Positions 1-8,321 of a stretch of DNA of 64,000 nucleotides are shown here, piece by piece. The notes beneath the pieces are model-generated. The model saw only the letters and a program-made list of their open reading frames with translations. It searched no databases and was not told the origin of the DNA. The position numbers were made by a program, and so were the translations under genes. The DNA is from SHZL01 sp963708905. Lineage in GTDB: Bacteria > Pseudomonadota > Gammaproteobacteria > Xanthomonadales > SZUA-36. Each line of letters opens with the position of its first letter. The stretch's first letter is position 1. Location of the stretch: assembly GCA_963708905.1 (NCBI GenBank), contig CAVPUV010000012.1:1-64000 (forward strand). The letters are read 5' to 3'.

Positions 1-46
1 GTTCCTGGTGAGTCAGCCGATAGCTGATTGATTTAGTGGTGATTTC

Positions 47-1871
47 GGTCACTGAGAAAGTTCGCGTCGTGACTACGGTGCGACGGCGGCGAGCAAGTCG
101 AGGGCGCGTTGCTGGGTGGGATCGGGCTTTGTGAGGAGGGTCAGCGTGGGCTCATCCTGAGGCGCGTCACGGCGCCGGCAGTAGTTACGTACGATAGTGG
201 AAAGGCTGTCGAGCAGCGTGTGAAAGCTATGGACCGGGGTGCCGGTGGTGGTTCGCTGAGTAGTTGCCTTGTGCAGCGCCGATACGGATCGTTCTGCGGG
301 CGCGACCGGGTCGCGGTGACGCTTGGCTTGCTGGTCTTCGTCGGCGAACAGCAATGGGCGCCAAGCGTTGGTCATGTGCCACACCACGTAGTAGGCGAGC
401 ATGCACAGCAGGATGTGCGCGCGCACCCGGTCAGCGGTGCGATGCCGGATCGGTCGGACGTACAGATCGATAGTCTTCATGGAGCGAAAGGCCCGCTCGA
501 CCTCGGTCAGTTGCTTATAGCTGCGCACGGCCTGGTCGGAATCAAGCTGTGCCGCTGGGATGGGGGTGCGTATGACATAGATGCCATCGAGCATGGCTTC
601 TTGGCGTACGTGCTGCGCGTCCACCTCAAAGGTGAACAGCGCATCGCTGATCTGCGGCTTGATGTGTTTAGCGACTTTGTATTTGTTGATCACCTTGCCC
701 ACGCGCACACCGATCTTGTCGGCGCCCTTCAGGCGACCGCGCGCGACCATGCCACGGACCTTGTCGAGCTCCCTGGTCGTAGCCTCGATAAGCGATTGAC
801 GCTTGGCCGCGCGCCGCTGAGCGAGCGCTGGATTACGACAGGCAATCAATCGCTCGCCGGCAAAGTCCGGGTGTGTGAACTCAAACAGATTGCGCTCATC
901 GAACAGCCCCAGCTGGATGATCTGCTCGTCAACGAGCTTGCGCACGGCCCCGGTCCGCATGGCGGTAATCCAGTCCACACCCGTGCGCGCTTTAAGGTCG
1001 TCGATCTGCGTCTGCGAGATCATGCCCCGATCGCCCACCATGGCGAAGCGCGACAAGCCGAAATCCTCTCGCAGCCGCTTCACTTGCGGGATGAGTGTCT
1101 TCGGATCACCGACGTTGCCTTCAAACACCGTGACCGCAACCGGACACCCGCTGACGTTCGTGAGCAGGCCGAAGTTCACCTGCAGCTTGCCGCGCTTGCC
1201 GTCGCGGTTGTGGCCGAGCGCGGCGAGCGGGCAATGCTTGCCTTCAAAATAAGTGGAGCTCAGATCGAAGAGGGCGAGATCGCCGTCGTGAAGATGCCGT
1301 TGTGCCAGTCGGCGCTCGATGCGCTTTTGCTGCGCCAGCAGCCAGTCCATGGCCGCATACAGATCGTCCTCATCGGCCTCGGTGACCCCCAGTATTTCAG
1401 GCAGCGTCGTGCTATGCCACCAGCGCGTGGTCGCCAGCTTGCTGTTGGGTTTTAAGATGCGCGCCACCGTCATGGCGACCACCAGCGTGCGCTGGCGCGA
1501 GGGCTTGGCGGCGAGCAGCGACTCAAACCCGAGCTGACGCATCGCCATCAGGACCGCCTGCACATGGCCATGGTGGGGCGAGCGGATGACGTCAAACAGC
1601 TCCTCCACGCGGGCCAGCTGCGCGCCGCTGAGCGCTTGGCGGATGAGCGCCACGATCTCGTCACCGAGGGGCGTGAGGTTAGCGATGGTTTCCTTGTGGA
1701 CCTTGCCGTCTTTGCGCACGGAGCGGCGCAGCAGGTGGGCGCGGTAGACTTTACCTTTATGGCGGCGCTCAGTCGTGACCACATGTGCCGCTACCGGTAG
1801 CTTGTTCATGCCACAGGATATTACTTATTAATCTCATAAATGTCAACCATTCTGCGTATATATTAGTGACC
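47..1871 (-). mobile_element. IS1634-family insertion sequence
   Basis: An element of about 1.8 kb whose only gene is the transposase at 73-1809. The outermost bases read GGTCACT at 47-53 and AGTGACC at 1865-1871, a 7-base inverted match. The bases just inside are only loosely similar, and I see no clear target-site duplication, so the limits are provisional. The right end lies directly against the IS110-type element and may have trimmed it. Confidence 0.6.
73..1809 (-). CDS. IS1634-family DDE transposase
   Basis: A 578-residue transposase that would cut and join the ends of the surrounding insertion sequence. The RNase H-like catalytic core is recognisable: the first Asp lies in FDLSSTYFEG, the second in MVGDRGM, and the Glu in EVERAFRSMKT, followed by the LYVRPIRH stretch typical of IS1634/IS4-type enzymes. 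The N-terminal 90 residues are basic and fit a DNA-binding region. Length is normal for the family (about 550-600) and the frame is intact, so the gene could be active. The ATG at 1809 lies about 60 bases from the putative right end. Family assignment rests on recognised motifs and overall sequence style, not on a database search. Confidence 0.9.
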   Translation of the reverse strand: MNKLPVAAHVVTTERRHKGKVYRAHLLRRSVRKDGKVHKETIANLTPLGDEIVALIRQALSGAQLARVEELFDVIRSPHHGHVQAVLMAMRQLGFESLLAAKPSRQRTLVVAMTVARILKPNSKLATTRWWHSTTLPEILGVTEADEDDLYAAMDWLLAQQKRIERRLAQRHLHDGDLALFDLSSTYFEGKHCPLAALGHNRDGKRGKLQVNFGLLTNVSGCPVAVTVFEGNVGDPKTLIPQVKRLREDFGLSRFAMVGDRGMISQTQIDDLKARTGVDWITAMRTGAVRKLVDEQIIQLGLFDERNLFEFTHPDFAGERLIACRNPALAQRRAAKRQSLIEATTRELDKVRGMVARGRLKGADKIGVRVGKVINKYKVAKHIKPQISDALFTFEVDAQHVRQEAMLDGIYVIRTPIPAAQLDSDQAVRSYKQLTEVERAFRSMKTIDLYVRPIRHRTADRVRAHILLCMLAYYVVWHMTNAWRPLLFADEDQQAKRHRDPVAPAERSVSALHKATTQRTTTGTPVHSFHTLLDSLSTIVRNYCRRRDAPQDEPTLTLLTKPDPTQQRALDLLAAVAP

Positions 1872-2015
1872 ACATAATCAAATGATAACAACAACAAAAT
1901 GCCCAAGTCTCGCTGGCTTACGCGATACTCTGGGCTTCTCAGTGGGGGGAACTTCAGCTTAAACTGTTTTCCAGGCGCATCGTCACCGATGCGCGCCTAA
2001 ATTATTCCGGCCTGA
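1872..2015 (-). ncRNA. Possible IS1111-type bridge/seek RNA region
   Basis: This is the non-coding tail downstream of the IS110-family transposase. In the IS1111 subgroup the target-guiding RNA is known to come from this side of the gene. Two hairpins are visible: GCGCATCG paired with CGATGCGC around 1974-1996, and GCCCA...TGGGC around 1900-1935 with additional CTCGC/GCGAT pairing. That is the kind of structured RNA expected. The neighbouring IS1634 element may have removed part of it. Boundaries and function are inferred. Confidence 0.3.
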
Positions 2016-3056
2016 TTACGCTGTGGCAGCCTTGGCCGTCGGCATGTAATCCGGCTCGTAGGGTCTGTCCTGGGTCAGCAGCGCCCACACTATCCGTGCA
2101 TTCTTGTTCGCCAGCGCAACCGCTGCCACGTTCTTGTTGCGCCTGCCAATCAGCTCGCACAGCCACTGATTCGGCTCGGTCTTGTTCTCGGCGAAGCGGA
2201 TGACTGCCCGGGCGCCGTGGATCATCAGGGTGCGCAAGTAAGTATCGCCGCGTTTGCTGATGCCGAGCAACGTTTGCTTGCCGCCGCTGGAGTGTTGCCT
2301 GGGCACCAAACCGAGCCATGCGGCCAGTTGGCGGCCGTTCTTGAACTCCGCGGCATTGCCCACCGTCGCCACCATCGCGCTCGCGGTAATCGGCCCGATG
2401 CCGGGGATGGCTTCCAGTTTGCGGCTGGCGTCGTTATCGGCGTGCCACAATTTGATCTGTAATTCCAATTCGGCCACCTGACGGTCCATTTCCTTGAGGT
2501 TGTCGTTCAGCCGTTCCAGCAGCCTGCGCATGGTGCCCGGCAAACCGTTCTCGCCATCCTCCAGAATATCCGGCATGCGCTGGGCTATCGATTTGATCCC
2601 TTGCGGCATAATGATGCCGAACTCCGAGAGCAGACCGCGTATCTGGTTCGCCTGTGCGGTCCTGGCTTTCACGAATCCCTGCCTGGCGCGATGCACGGAT
2701 AGAATGGCTTGTTGCTCGATGTTCTTGATCGGCACGAAACGCATGTTGGGCCGGCTCACGGCTTCGCAGATTGCCTCAGCATCCGCCATGTCGTGCTTGT
2801 TCGTCTTGACGTAAGGTTTGACGAACTGCGGCGCCATGAGCTTGACGGTGTGTCCGAACCCCCCCAGCTTCCGCGCCCAGTAATGTGAGCTGCTGCAGGC
2901 TTCCATGCCCATCAGGCACGGCTCCAGGCCGGCGAAGAATTTAGCCATCCCGCCGCGACGGAGTTGCTTGCGCAGCACGGTTTTACCGTGCGTATCGACG
3001 CCGTGAATCTGAAACACTTCCTTTGCCAAATCAATCCCTATCGTAGTAATCTTCAT
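2016..3056 (-). CDS. IS110-family (IS1111 group) transposase
   Basis: A 346-residue DEDD-type recombinase. The N-terminal RuvC-like domain (DEDD_Tnp_IS110) starts GIDLAKEVFQIHG, with acidic residues again in GMEAC and NKHDMADAEAI. The C-terminal Transposase_20 domain begins LEAIPGIGPITASAM, and the likely nucleophilic serine lies in RQHSSGGK. The segment LMAPQFVKPYVK and overall style are those of IS1111-group members, which lack ordinary terminal repeats and use an RNA to choose the target. The gene is full length and uninterrupted. The ATG at 3056 is preceded by AGAGAGGAGCGG, a good ribosome binding site. Confidence 0.92.
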   Translation of the reverse strand: MKITTIGIDLAKEVFQIHGVDTHGKTVLRKQLRRGGMAKFFAGLEPCLMGMEACSSSHYWARKLGGFGHTVKLMAPQFVKPYVKTNKHDMADAEAICEAVSRPNMRFVPIKNIEQQAILSVHRARQGFVKARTAQANQIRGLLSEFGIIMPQGIKSIAQRMPDILEDGENGLPGTMRRLLERLNDNLKEMDRQVAELELQIKLWHADNDASRKLEAIPGIGPITASAMVATVGNAAEFKNGRQLAAWLGLVPRQHSSGGKQTLLGISKRGDTYLRTLMIHGARAVIRFAENKTEPNQWLCELIGRRNKNVAAVALANKNARIVWALLTQDRPYEPDYMPTAKAATA

Positions 3057-3437
3057 GGTGGCCGCTCCTCTCTATTTTAGTGGGCTTTACTGCACCACTA
3101 CTTTGGCACGCTGATGCCGTTCAGGGTAGTGGGCGTCCATTTCATTATTAGGAGACACGCCCTCGCTCGATCTTTGAATCCACAAGGAATTTTCTTCAGT
3201 CGGCAATACAGCCCGGTATTCTGACCCCCATCCCAAGACCCCGAGTTTCCGCCATGCCGCTGGAAAAACTGAACCTGACGCCCGAGAACATCGAAAATCT
3301 GATGGAGATCTGTACGCATTCCGATGGCCCATTGTGAACGCCATCCAAGGCGACGATGGTAAGGTTTGGGCGCGTTAACTGGTCACGGAATTCAACATGG
3401 ATGCGATCGCGCGAGCCCGGCTGACCGATCCCGGAAG
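3057..3437. other. Gene-free stretch with element debris
   Basis: This 380-base gap contains the upstream end of the IS110 element and a truncated copy of the 161-bp MITE at about 3149-3220. A short open stretch at 3254-3340 encodes about 27 residues beginning MPLEKLNLTPENIENLM; I do not recognise it and it looks like a gene fragment. No RNA gene or promoter is evident. Confidence 0.5.
3149..3220 (+). repeat. Truncated copy of the 161-bp MITE
   Basis: The bases from ATTAGGAGACACGCCC to CAGCCCGGTATT match the left half of the intact copies at 3887-4047 and 48331-48491. The outer terminal repeat is damaged (GTCCATTTCATTATTAGG instead of GTCCATTAGG) and the right half is absent. It is therefore a decayed remnant. 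Confidence 0.75.
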
Positions 3438-3794
3438 TCAGGGCCGACAGCGATACACGCCGAACAGTTGCCGGCCATCCTTGACCGGCGACTCGGCAAC
3501 CACCGTGTCGCCGCCCATTAGCGCTGCTTCGTTGCGGGCCAGGGCTTCCAATTCGCCCGCTACCTTGCCGGGCTTGCGTTCAAAGCCAGCTATCCGGCTC
3601 TTGAGGATGGAAGCCACTTCGCCTTTGCGCTCACAGTCCCGAACTTCATTAGCCGGCGCGACGCGGACTTTTTCGCCTTCCGGTGTGGACTTTACCCAGG
3701 TGCAGGCCTGGAGGCATGCAGCTAACGCAAGCAGGGTGATGGTTTGTGTGTTTTGTGCAATGGTTAAACTCCTCTGTGGGAGAGGCGATTTCAT
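3438..3794 (-). CDS. DUF4156/RcsF-like lipoprotein
   Basis: A 118-residue predicted envelope lipoprotein. The ATG at 3794 gives a short basic start, a hydrophobic run (TITLLALAACLQAC) and a lipobox-like LQAC around residues 28-31, so the mature protein would be anchored at Cys31. The mature part has a pair of cysteines (VRDCERKGEV and GVYRCRP) and the pattern ALARNEAALMGGDTVV found in DUF4156 proteins, which resemble RcsF. The open frame continues upstream, but that extension runs into the MITE and is unlikely to be translated. Function is unknown; a role in envelope stress sensing is only suggested by the RcsF-like fold. Confidence 0.75.
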   Translation of the reverse strand: MKSPLPQRSLTIAQNTQTITLLALAACLQACTWVKSTPEGEKVRVAPANEVRDCERKGEVASILKSRIAGFERKPGKVAGELEALARNEAALMGGDTVVAESPVKDGRQLFGVYRCRP

Positions 3795-3886
3795 GTGACG
3801 CTTCTCAGGGTTCAGGATACACTCGTAGAATAAAGGGAGCAGGACTTTTTTCCCACTCCAGCTTTGCGGCCACCGCGGTTGATTTA

Positions 3887-4047
3887 ACCCGGAAAGTCCA
3901 TTAGGAGGCGCGATGATCGCGAAGAGATATGGATTCACAAGGGATTTTCTGAGGGAGCGCAATACCGGGCTGTATTGCCGACTGAAGAAAATTCCTTGTG
4001 GATTCAAAGATCGAGCGAGAGCGTGTCTCCTAATGGACTTTCCGGGT
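3887..4047. repeat. 161-bp MITE, copy 1, with TTA duplication
   Basis: The ends are inverted repeats (ACCCGGAAAGTCCATTAGGAG at 3887 and its complement ending at 4047). The element is flanked by TTA at 3884-3886 and 4048-4050. It has the same length as the copy at 48331-48491, and the two are nearly identical when one is inverted. It encodes no protein. A 3-bp TNA duplication is known for the IS1031 group of IS5, so a transposase of that type could have moved it (inference). Confidence 0.88.
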
Positions 4048-4087
4048 TTAAGATAGCGGGCCCGGAGCCCTTCCAAGGTAGCCATCG

Positions 4088-5326
4088 GTGAGTGTTTTAC
4101 CACCAACCAGGAATGATAGGCCGGTGCCCGACCTGAACCCCTCCTCCGACGACACCCCCTTCGAACGGTGGACCGTCGTGGTCGGCATCCTGCTGCTCGG
4201 GTTCAACCTGCGCACCGCCGCGGTCAGCGTCGGCCCGGTGCTCGCGGAAGTGGCGCAGGGGCTCGGGATGGGGGAGGTCGCAACCGGCCTGCTCACCGCG
4301 CTGCCGGTGATCGCGTTTGCCGTCTTCGGCGCGCTGGCGCCGGCGGCCGCCGGCCGCACCGGCGTGCACCGGCTCACGCTGCTCGCACTGCTCGGCGTGG
4401 TCGGTGGGCTGCTCGGCCGGTCGGTAACGTCCTCGGTGCCGGTGTTTCTGGTCCTGTCTATGATCGCGCTCGCCGGGATGGCCGCAGCCAACGTGCTGCT
4501 GCCTTCGCTGGTCAAGCTGCACTTCCCGAAACGTATCGGCCTGTTCACCGCTCTCTACACGACGTCGCTGGCGGTGGGTCTGACCTCGGCCTCGGTCCTC
4601 ACCGTGCCGCTCTCCGAGCACTACGGCTCCTGGCGCGGTGGGCTGGCGTTCTGGGCCGGCACGGCCGCGGTGGCCGCCGTGCCCTGGGTGCTGCTGCTGC
4701 GGCATGACGCGGCGCTGCGGTCCCGGCGGCGTTCGGTCTCGCTGGGCCAGGTCGCCCGCACCCGGCTCGGCTGGGCCATGGCCCTGCTGTTCGGGCTGCA
4801 GTCGGCGCAGGCGTACACGATCTTCGGCTGGTTCGCGCAGGTCTACCGCGACGCCGGCTTCTCTGCCTCCACCGCCGGCCTGCTGCTCGGGGTCATCACC
4901 GGGATGAGCATCCCGCTCTCCTTGTGGGCGCCGATGGCCATCGCCCGAACCCACAACCAGACGCGGCTGATGCTGCTCCTGGTGGCCTGCTACCCGGTGG
5001 GCTACCTCGGCATGCTCGTGGCCCCGGTCGCGGGCGCCTGGGTGTGGGCGCTGCTGGTCGGCGTGGCCTTGAGCATCTTCCCGGTGGTGCTCACGCTGAT
5101 CGGATTGCGCAGCCGCACCCCGGACGGCACCGCCGCGCTGTCGGCGTTCACCCAGAGCGTGGGATACGCCCTGTCCGCGGCCGGGCCGTTCGGCATCGGA
5201 CTGCTCTACCATGCGACCGGAGGGTGGACCTGGCCGATGCTCGTACTCACGGCGACGGCAGGCGTGACCGCCGTGCTGGCAATCGCCGTTGGCAGGCCGC
5301 AATTTATCGAGGACCAGATCCATTGA
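4088..5326 (+). CDS. MFS transporter, CynX/NimT type
   Basis: A 412-residue inner-membrane transporter of the major facilitator superfamily with about twelve hydrophobic segments. The start of the first helix (GILLLGFNLRTAAVSVGPVL) and the pattern LPVIAFAVFGALAP are typical of the CynX/NimT group, whose members handle cyanate, nitroimidazole-like or other small compounds; the substrate here is unknown. Two GTG starts are possible, 4088 and 4124; the latter gives MPDLNPSSDD. Base composition and codon use are far more GC-rich than the neighbours (almost every third position is G or C), which suggests transfer from a high-GC, perhaps actinobacterial, donor. The gene stands alone between mobile-element debris. 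Confidence 0.85.
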   Translation: MSVLPPTRNDRPVPDLNPSSDDTPFERWTVVVGILLLGFNLRTAAVSVGPVLAEVAQGLGMGEVATGLLTALPVIAFAVFGALAPAAAGRTGVHRLTLLALLGVVGGLLGRSVTSSVPVFLVLSMIALAGMAAANVLLPSLVKLHFPKRIGLFTALYTTSLAVGLTSASVLTVPLSEHYGSWRGGLAFWAGTAAVAAVPWVLLLRHDAALRSRRRSVSLGQVARTRLGWAMALLFGLQSAQAYTIFGWFAQVYRDAGFSASTAGLLLGVITGMSIPLSLWAPMAIARTHNQTRLMLLLVACYPVGYLGMLVAPVAGAWVWALLVGVALSIFPVVLTLIGLRSRTPDGTAALSAFTQSVGYALSAAGPFGIGLLYHATGGWTWPMLVLTATAGVTAVLAIAVGRPQFIEDQIH

Positions 5327-5418
5327 AGAGGTCAGAGCCAGAGCATTTAACACGCAGCTTTCCGCCGCAATCGGGATGGGTCTCCGGGCTCGTGGGGTCG
5401 GGCTCGTGGGTCCTCGTG

Positions 5419-5502
5419 GGGTCGTGAATTGTCGCATCTGTCTATGTGTCCGACTGTGCTTTCGTATCGCTCGGTGTGGCTCAAATGCACGAAACACGAC
5501 CT
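5419..5502. repeat. REPIN-like repeat, copy 1
   Basis: An 84-base unit with GGGTCGTG at the left and a complementary CACGAC at the right. It closely matches 8079-8162. A third, inverted piece of the same end (ATGCGACAATTCACGAC) lies at 5663-5679. Such repeats usually accompany REP-associated transposases, and a fragment that looks like one lies next to it. Confidence 0.7.
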
Positions 5503-5650
5503 GTCCCCCCACGCCCCTTCGTTGGAGCCCGCCGGGAGATGCGGCTCGCTGTCGTCCGATGGATGCCAAAGCAGCGCGCAATGTCGGCAGTCGAGTAAAC
5601 ACCCGCTTCATAAGGTGTGCGAATCTCCGAATCACAATAGCTCAGTCGAA
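5481..5650 (-). pseudogene. Remnant of REP-associated (Y1) transposase C-terminus
   Basis: Reading the minus strand gives a short open stretch ending at 5481. It contains TPYEAGVYSTADIARCFGIH and then RTTASRISRRA, a helix-turn-helix of the kind found at the C-terminus of REP-associated tyrosine transposases. The catalytic HUH/Tyr part is missing. The fragment is bracketed by REP-like ends (5419-5502 and 5663-5679), which fits a decayed RAYT locus. Identification rests on the helix-turn-helix pattern and context. Confidence 0.45.
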
Positions 5651-5690
5651 AACTATGGAGAAATGCGACAATTCACGACCTGACCCCGAC

Positions 5691-5759
5691 CCATTCTGGA
5701 GGTTCCTGAACCTCTGGAATTCCGGTTGGCTGGGTCGCTGGAAACAGCCCTGAACAGGG
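5691..5759. repeat. Accessory-zone repeat, copy A (partial)
   Basis: Contains TTCTGGAGGTTCCTGAACC followed by TCTGGAATTCCGGTTGGC and ends GGAAACAGCCCTGA. The core GAGGTTC-CT-GAACCTC is a perfect 7-bp stem. It matches the right part of the copy at 7771-7905 and, over the core, the copies at 10126 and 14461. It lies just beyond the stop codon of the MT-A70 methylase. Confidence 0.75.
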
Positions 5760-5773
5760 AGTCCATGTTAACT

Positions 5774-6463
5774 TCAACTCTTGACGTTGTAACCACGCGG
5801 TGATTCAAGTAGCCGTAACTGCGGCTCCGTGTGGCCCTTCCGGCGCGCCACCCCGTAGTAAGAATTTTCTTCCACGTCCTCATTTCCCCATTGACTCCAT
5901 CCTTCGCGGGGAAACCTGGCGAATAGCTCAACGTAGGGGCCAGGTGAGCACGCCTCGACGAGATCGTAAATTTCATCCGGTTTTCTGGAGTGTTCCCGCT
6001 TGCGGGTAGAAAGGAGATTTACCTGGGTACGCCCGGGAGCAAGCGTTCGCATACTGCCACGGACACCAAAAAGGATCAACTCTGTGACATTGCGAAAATA
6101 AAAGCCAACGCCGCGCCCATCGGGACCGCCATCCTTTCGCACTTTGTACCAGACCAGGTTGGTCTTATACGTGAACCCCCAGGCTTTCATCACCTTGAGT
6201 CCTTCCTGCAGAAGCGCATTGGGCACCCAGAGATACAGATGGGACTTGGCAGCGGACAATTTCGCCACCGGAAGCTCCATTATTTCTTTCAGCTCCATGG
6301 TGGGATATCGAAGTAGTCTCCGATGTTCAGGCGCCATCTTTCCTGTTCGATTTTGAAATTGCCAAGGTGGATCGACCAATATCGTGGAAAATTGACCTGA
6401 CATTTTTGCCAAAAGATCTTCTGACGGATTTGGCTCAGCAATGTTATAAACTTTTCCTACCAT
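5774..6463 (-). CDS. MT-A70 family DNA adenine methyltransferase
   Basis: A 229-residue protein with the MT-A70 catalytic motif DPPW at residues 31-34 (FSTILVDPPWQFQ) and the later VWYKVRKDG and RNVTELILFGVRG stretches typical of this fold. Bacterial members methylate adenine N6, often as the protective half of a restriction system. The ATG at 6463 is preceded by GGAGAG and lies 17 bases after the stop codon of the restriction enzyme gene, so the two form an operon. The frame is open further upstream, but that part overlaps the nuclease gene in another frame. The predicted job is to protect host DNA at the site cut by the partner. Confidence 0.85.
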   Translation of the reverse strand: MVGKVYNIAEPNPSEDLLAKMSGQFSTILVDPPWQFQNRTGKMAPEHRRLLRYPTMELKEIMELPVAKLSAAKSHLYLWVPNALLQEGLKVMKAWGFTYKTNLVWYKVRKDGGPDGRGVGFYFRNVTELILFGVRGSMRTLAPGRTQVNLLSTRKREHSRKPDEIYDLVEACSPGPYVELFARFPREGWSQWGNEDVEENSYYGVARRKGHTEPQLRLLESPRGYNVKS

Positions 6464-6480
6464 TGTTCTCTCCGTCCAAA

Positions 6481-7209
6481 TTAGATCACTACAATGTCTT
6501 GAGGAATTCCGATGAGAAGCAGAGGGCATGGATTTCCGACGCCACGACGAACGCGATCATCAAGTTTCTTCCAGTGCGTTGTTGCCTGACCAAATTTATC
6601 CGACACAAACGCATGCGCCCATCCGTCTTCAAAGGATCCTTTGGTCCTGGTTGCTTGGGATATGAGTCTTTGTTGACGTTCGGTTGGCGTGTAGTAATCA
6701 GCAAGAGCAGCAAGACTGTTAATGCGCTGTTTTCGAGCAAAATTCGCGACAATCTCTTGCATTGCGTCCTGCAGCGATTCACCCCTCGTGATTATTGCGC
6801 CGATTGATATCACCCCGTCAGCATGCAGGCGCTTGAAATTTTCCAGGTCACGGTCAAAGAAAGGATCTTTGTTGTTCCATTCAATCTCAAGTGCAAAGGT
6901 ACCCTTCGGAAAGCGTTTGACGTGGTCGATTTCGTGGGAAATGGATTCTTTCTCCACCCCATCAACGATTTTCTTGATCTCAAAATTGTGCTTCGTCCAG
7001 CCATGAACATCAGTCAAGGCGCGCCTGAGTCGTTGCGTAAGCTCACCTTCTCCACCGCCTCCGCGCACGAGTTCCTCGGCCGGAATCTGAGCATTCAAGA
7101 GTACGGATTCAATCTCCGTAACTGCATCCGGCATGTCATGGGTCAGGATCGCTTCGGCGTGGTGCAACGTTTCAACCTGATATCCTTTTTGTTTCAGACT
7201 TTCAAACAT
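6481..7209 (-). CDS. BglII/BstYI-like type II restriction endonuclease
   Basis: A 242-residue protein. The stretch GTFALEIEWNNKDPFFDRDL, followed by FKRLHADGVISIGAIITRG, is characteristic of the BglII/BstYI restriction enzyme family. A likely metal-binding set is Asp95 with Glu108 and Glu110, comparable to the D...E-x-Q arrangement of BglII. BglII cuts AGATCT and BstYI cuts RGATCY, so a GATC-centred site is a reasonable guess, but no more. It is the first gene of a two-gene operon with the methylase. The frame is intact and the length is normal for the family. Confidence 0.7.
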   Translation of the reverse strand: MFESLKQKGYQVETLHHAEAILTHDMPDAVTEIESVLLNAQIPAEELVRGGGGEGELTQRLRRALTDVHGWTKHNFEIKKIVDGVEKESISHEIDHVKRFPKGTFALEIEWNNKDPFFDRDLENFKRLHADGVISIGAIITRGESLQDAMQEIVANFARKQRINSLAALADYYTPTERQQRLISQATRTKGSFEDGWAHAFVSDKFGQATTHWKKLDDRVRRGVGNPCPLLLIGIPQDIVVI

Positions 7210-7483
7210 GCCCTATCTTACAGCTTCCTGTCATGGGGTGAAGCCAGAATTGACGTCTGACTGGCGCGCTTGATTGTAAGAATTTTGATCTTTGGTGGAT
7301 GTTGCAGCCTTTCCGTTCTGAACAACACCAAATCATGGAAATGTACAAAAAGCAGGATCCGATTACAGGCGTATATCACTCATCATATCGGCAAGCTGAC
7401 GTATTGGCAGATTTCTACTGCCAATATTAAATCAAGCGAATTTTCAAAGGTCCCGAGCAAATCAACGATGTGGGAGATGAGAA

Positions 7484-7777
7484 ATGAATAATTCTGCACA
7501 GGGCTTCGAGCCACAGTACCAGTCAGGAAGAAGCGTCTTTAACGTTATCGCTATTTTCGGATGGATCGCAGTCCTTCTGGGTTTCGTTTTGGCTTACATG
7601 GGTGTGTTTTCATCCAGTGGCGGAGCGTTCAGCCTGATAGCCGCCCCCGGCCTCGCAGTTGTTGTAAGTGGCTTCATAAATGTCGCGCTTGGGCAAATCG
7701 GCGTTGCGACTATCGACAATGCAAACGCCAATCGCGAAATCCTGTATTTGATGAAGCAGGAACGTAGCGGAGTATAA
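7484..7777 (+). CDS. Small two-helix membrane protein
   Basis: A 97-residue protein of unknown function. After a polar N-terminus (about 17 residues) come two hydrophobic helices, roughly residues 18-42 (VFNVIAIFGWIAVLLGFVLA) and 45-72 (SSGGAFSLIAAPGLAVVVSG), then a polar tail. The start has a good ribosome binding site (GGAGATGAGAA). The stop codon lies inside the first bases of the accessory-zone repeat (AGTATAAGAA). Degenerate bases before the repeat copy at 14461 resemble the end of this gene, so gene and repeat appear to have been duplicated together. Confidence 0.6.
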   Translation: MNNSAQGFEPQYQSGRSVFNVIAIFGWIAVLLGFVLAYMGVFSSSGGAFSLIAAPGLAVVVSGFINVALGQIGVATIDNANANREILYLMKQERSGV

Positions 7778-7905
7778 GAAATATAAGCCACCTTTTTCCG
7801 AATTCAGGCCGGTATAGACAGTTGCTGACTGACTAGGAATTTGAGTTCTGGAGGCTCCTGAACCTCTGGAATTCCGGTTGGCTGGGTTACTGGAAACAAC
7901 CCTGA
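7771..7905. repeat. Accessory-zone repeat, copy B (complete)
   Basis: The longest copy. It begins AGTATAAGAAATATAAGCC, passes through CCGGTATAGACAGTTGCTGAC and the hairpin GTTCTGGAGGCTCCTGAAC, and ends GGAAACAACCCTGA. The left 110 bases match 14461-14575 and the right part matches 5691-5759. It lies between two unrelated accessory genes. The rest of the gap to the next gene (7906-8321) holds the REPIN-like unit at 8079-8162 and an unrecognised open end at 8164-8256. Confidence 0.8.
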
Positions 7906-8078
7906 TCGTCCTGGTGCGTTGGTTTGGCAATGCACAGCCGAGCGAATCCCTGGGCTGACTGCCCGGCTCATTATTCCACGGTCAATGACGCTGCCCTGCA
8001 CGGCGGTCCTCTTGCCGTAGCGCTAGCCAATGCGTCACGTTGGCGCAAATGGTCAAGAATCTTGCGAGCGACTTCGTG

Positions 8079-8162
8079 GGGTCGTGAATTGTCGCATCTC
8101 TCTATGTGTTCAACTGTGCTCTCGCATCGCTCAGTGTGGCTCAAATGCACGAAACACGACCC
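8079..8162. repeat. REPIN-like repeat, copy 2
   Basis: An 84-base unit with perfect 8-base inverted ends, GGGTCGTG and CACGACCC. It matches the copy at 5419-5502 at most positions and in the same orientation. There is no transposase fragment here. It lies in a gap of about 540 bases in which I find no complete gene. Confidence 0.75.
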
Positions 8163-8321
8163 CGAGCCGCCCTTTAGCAACCTTCACGCCGACGGGCCGG
8201 ACGCGCTGTTTGACGGCGAGCAAGATGTCATCGAGGGGATTTTCGACGCGTTATAATGAAGTGCAGGCGGGGTTGGGAGTGGTTACGGGTCGATCGGGGT
8301 GTGAACGAAAGGATGAACAGC

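Noticed and set aside
3057..3437. A protein-coding gene in the open frame 3098-3319 on the minus strand
   Set aside because: Most of it is MITE sequence read in frame; the same reading recurs in other MITE copies and has no domain.
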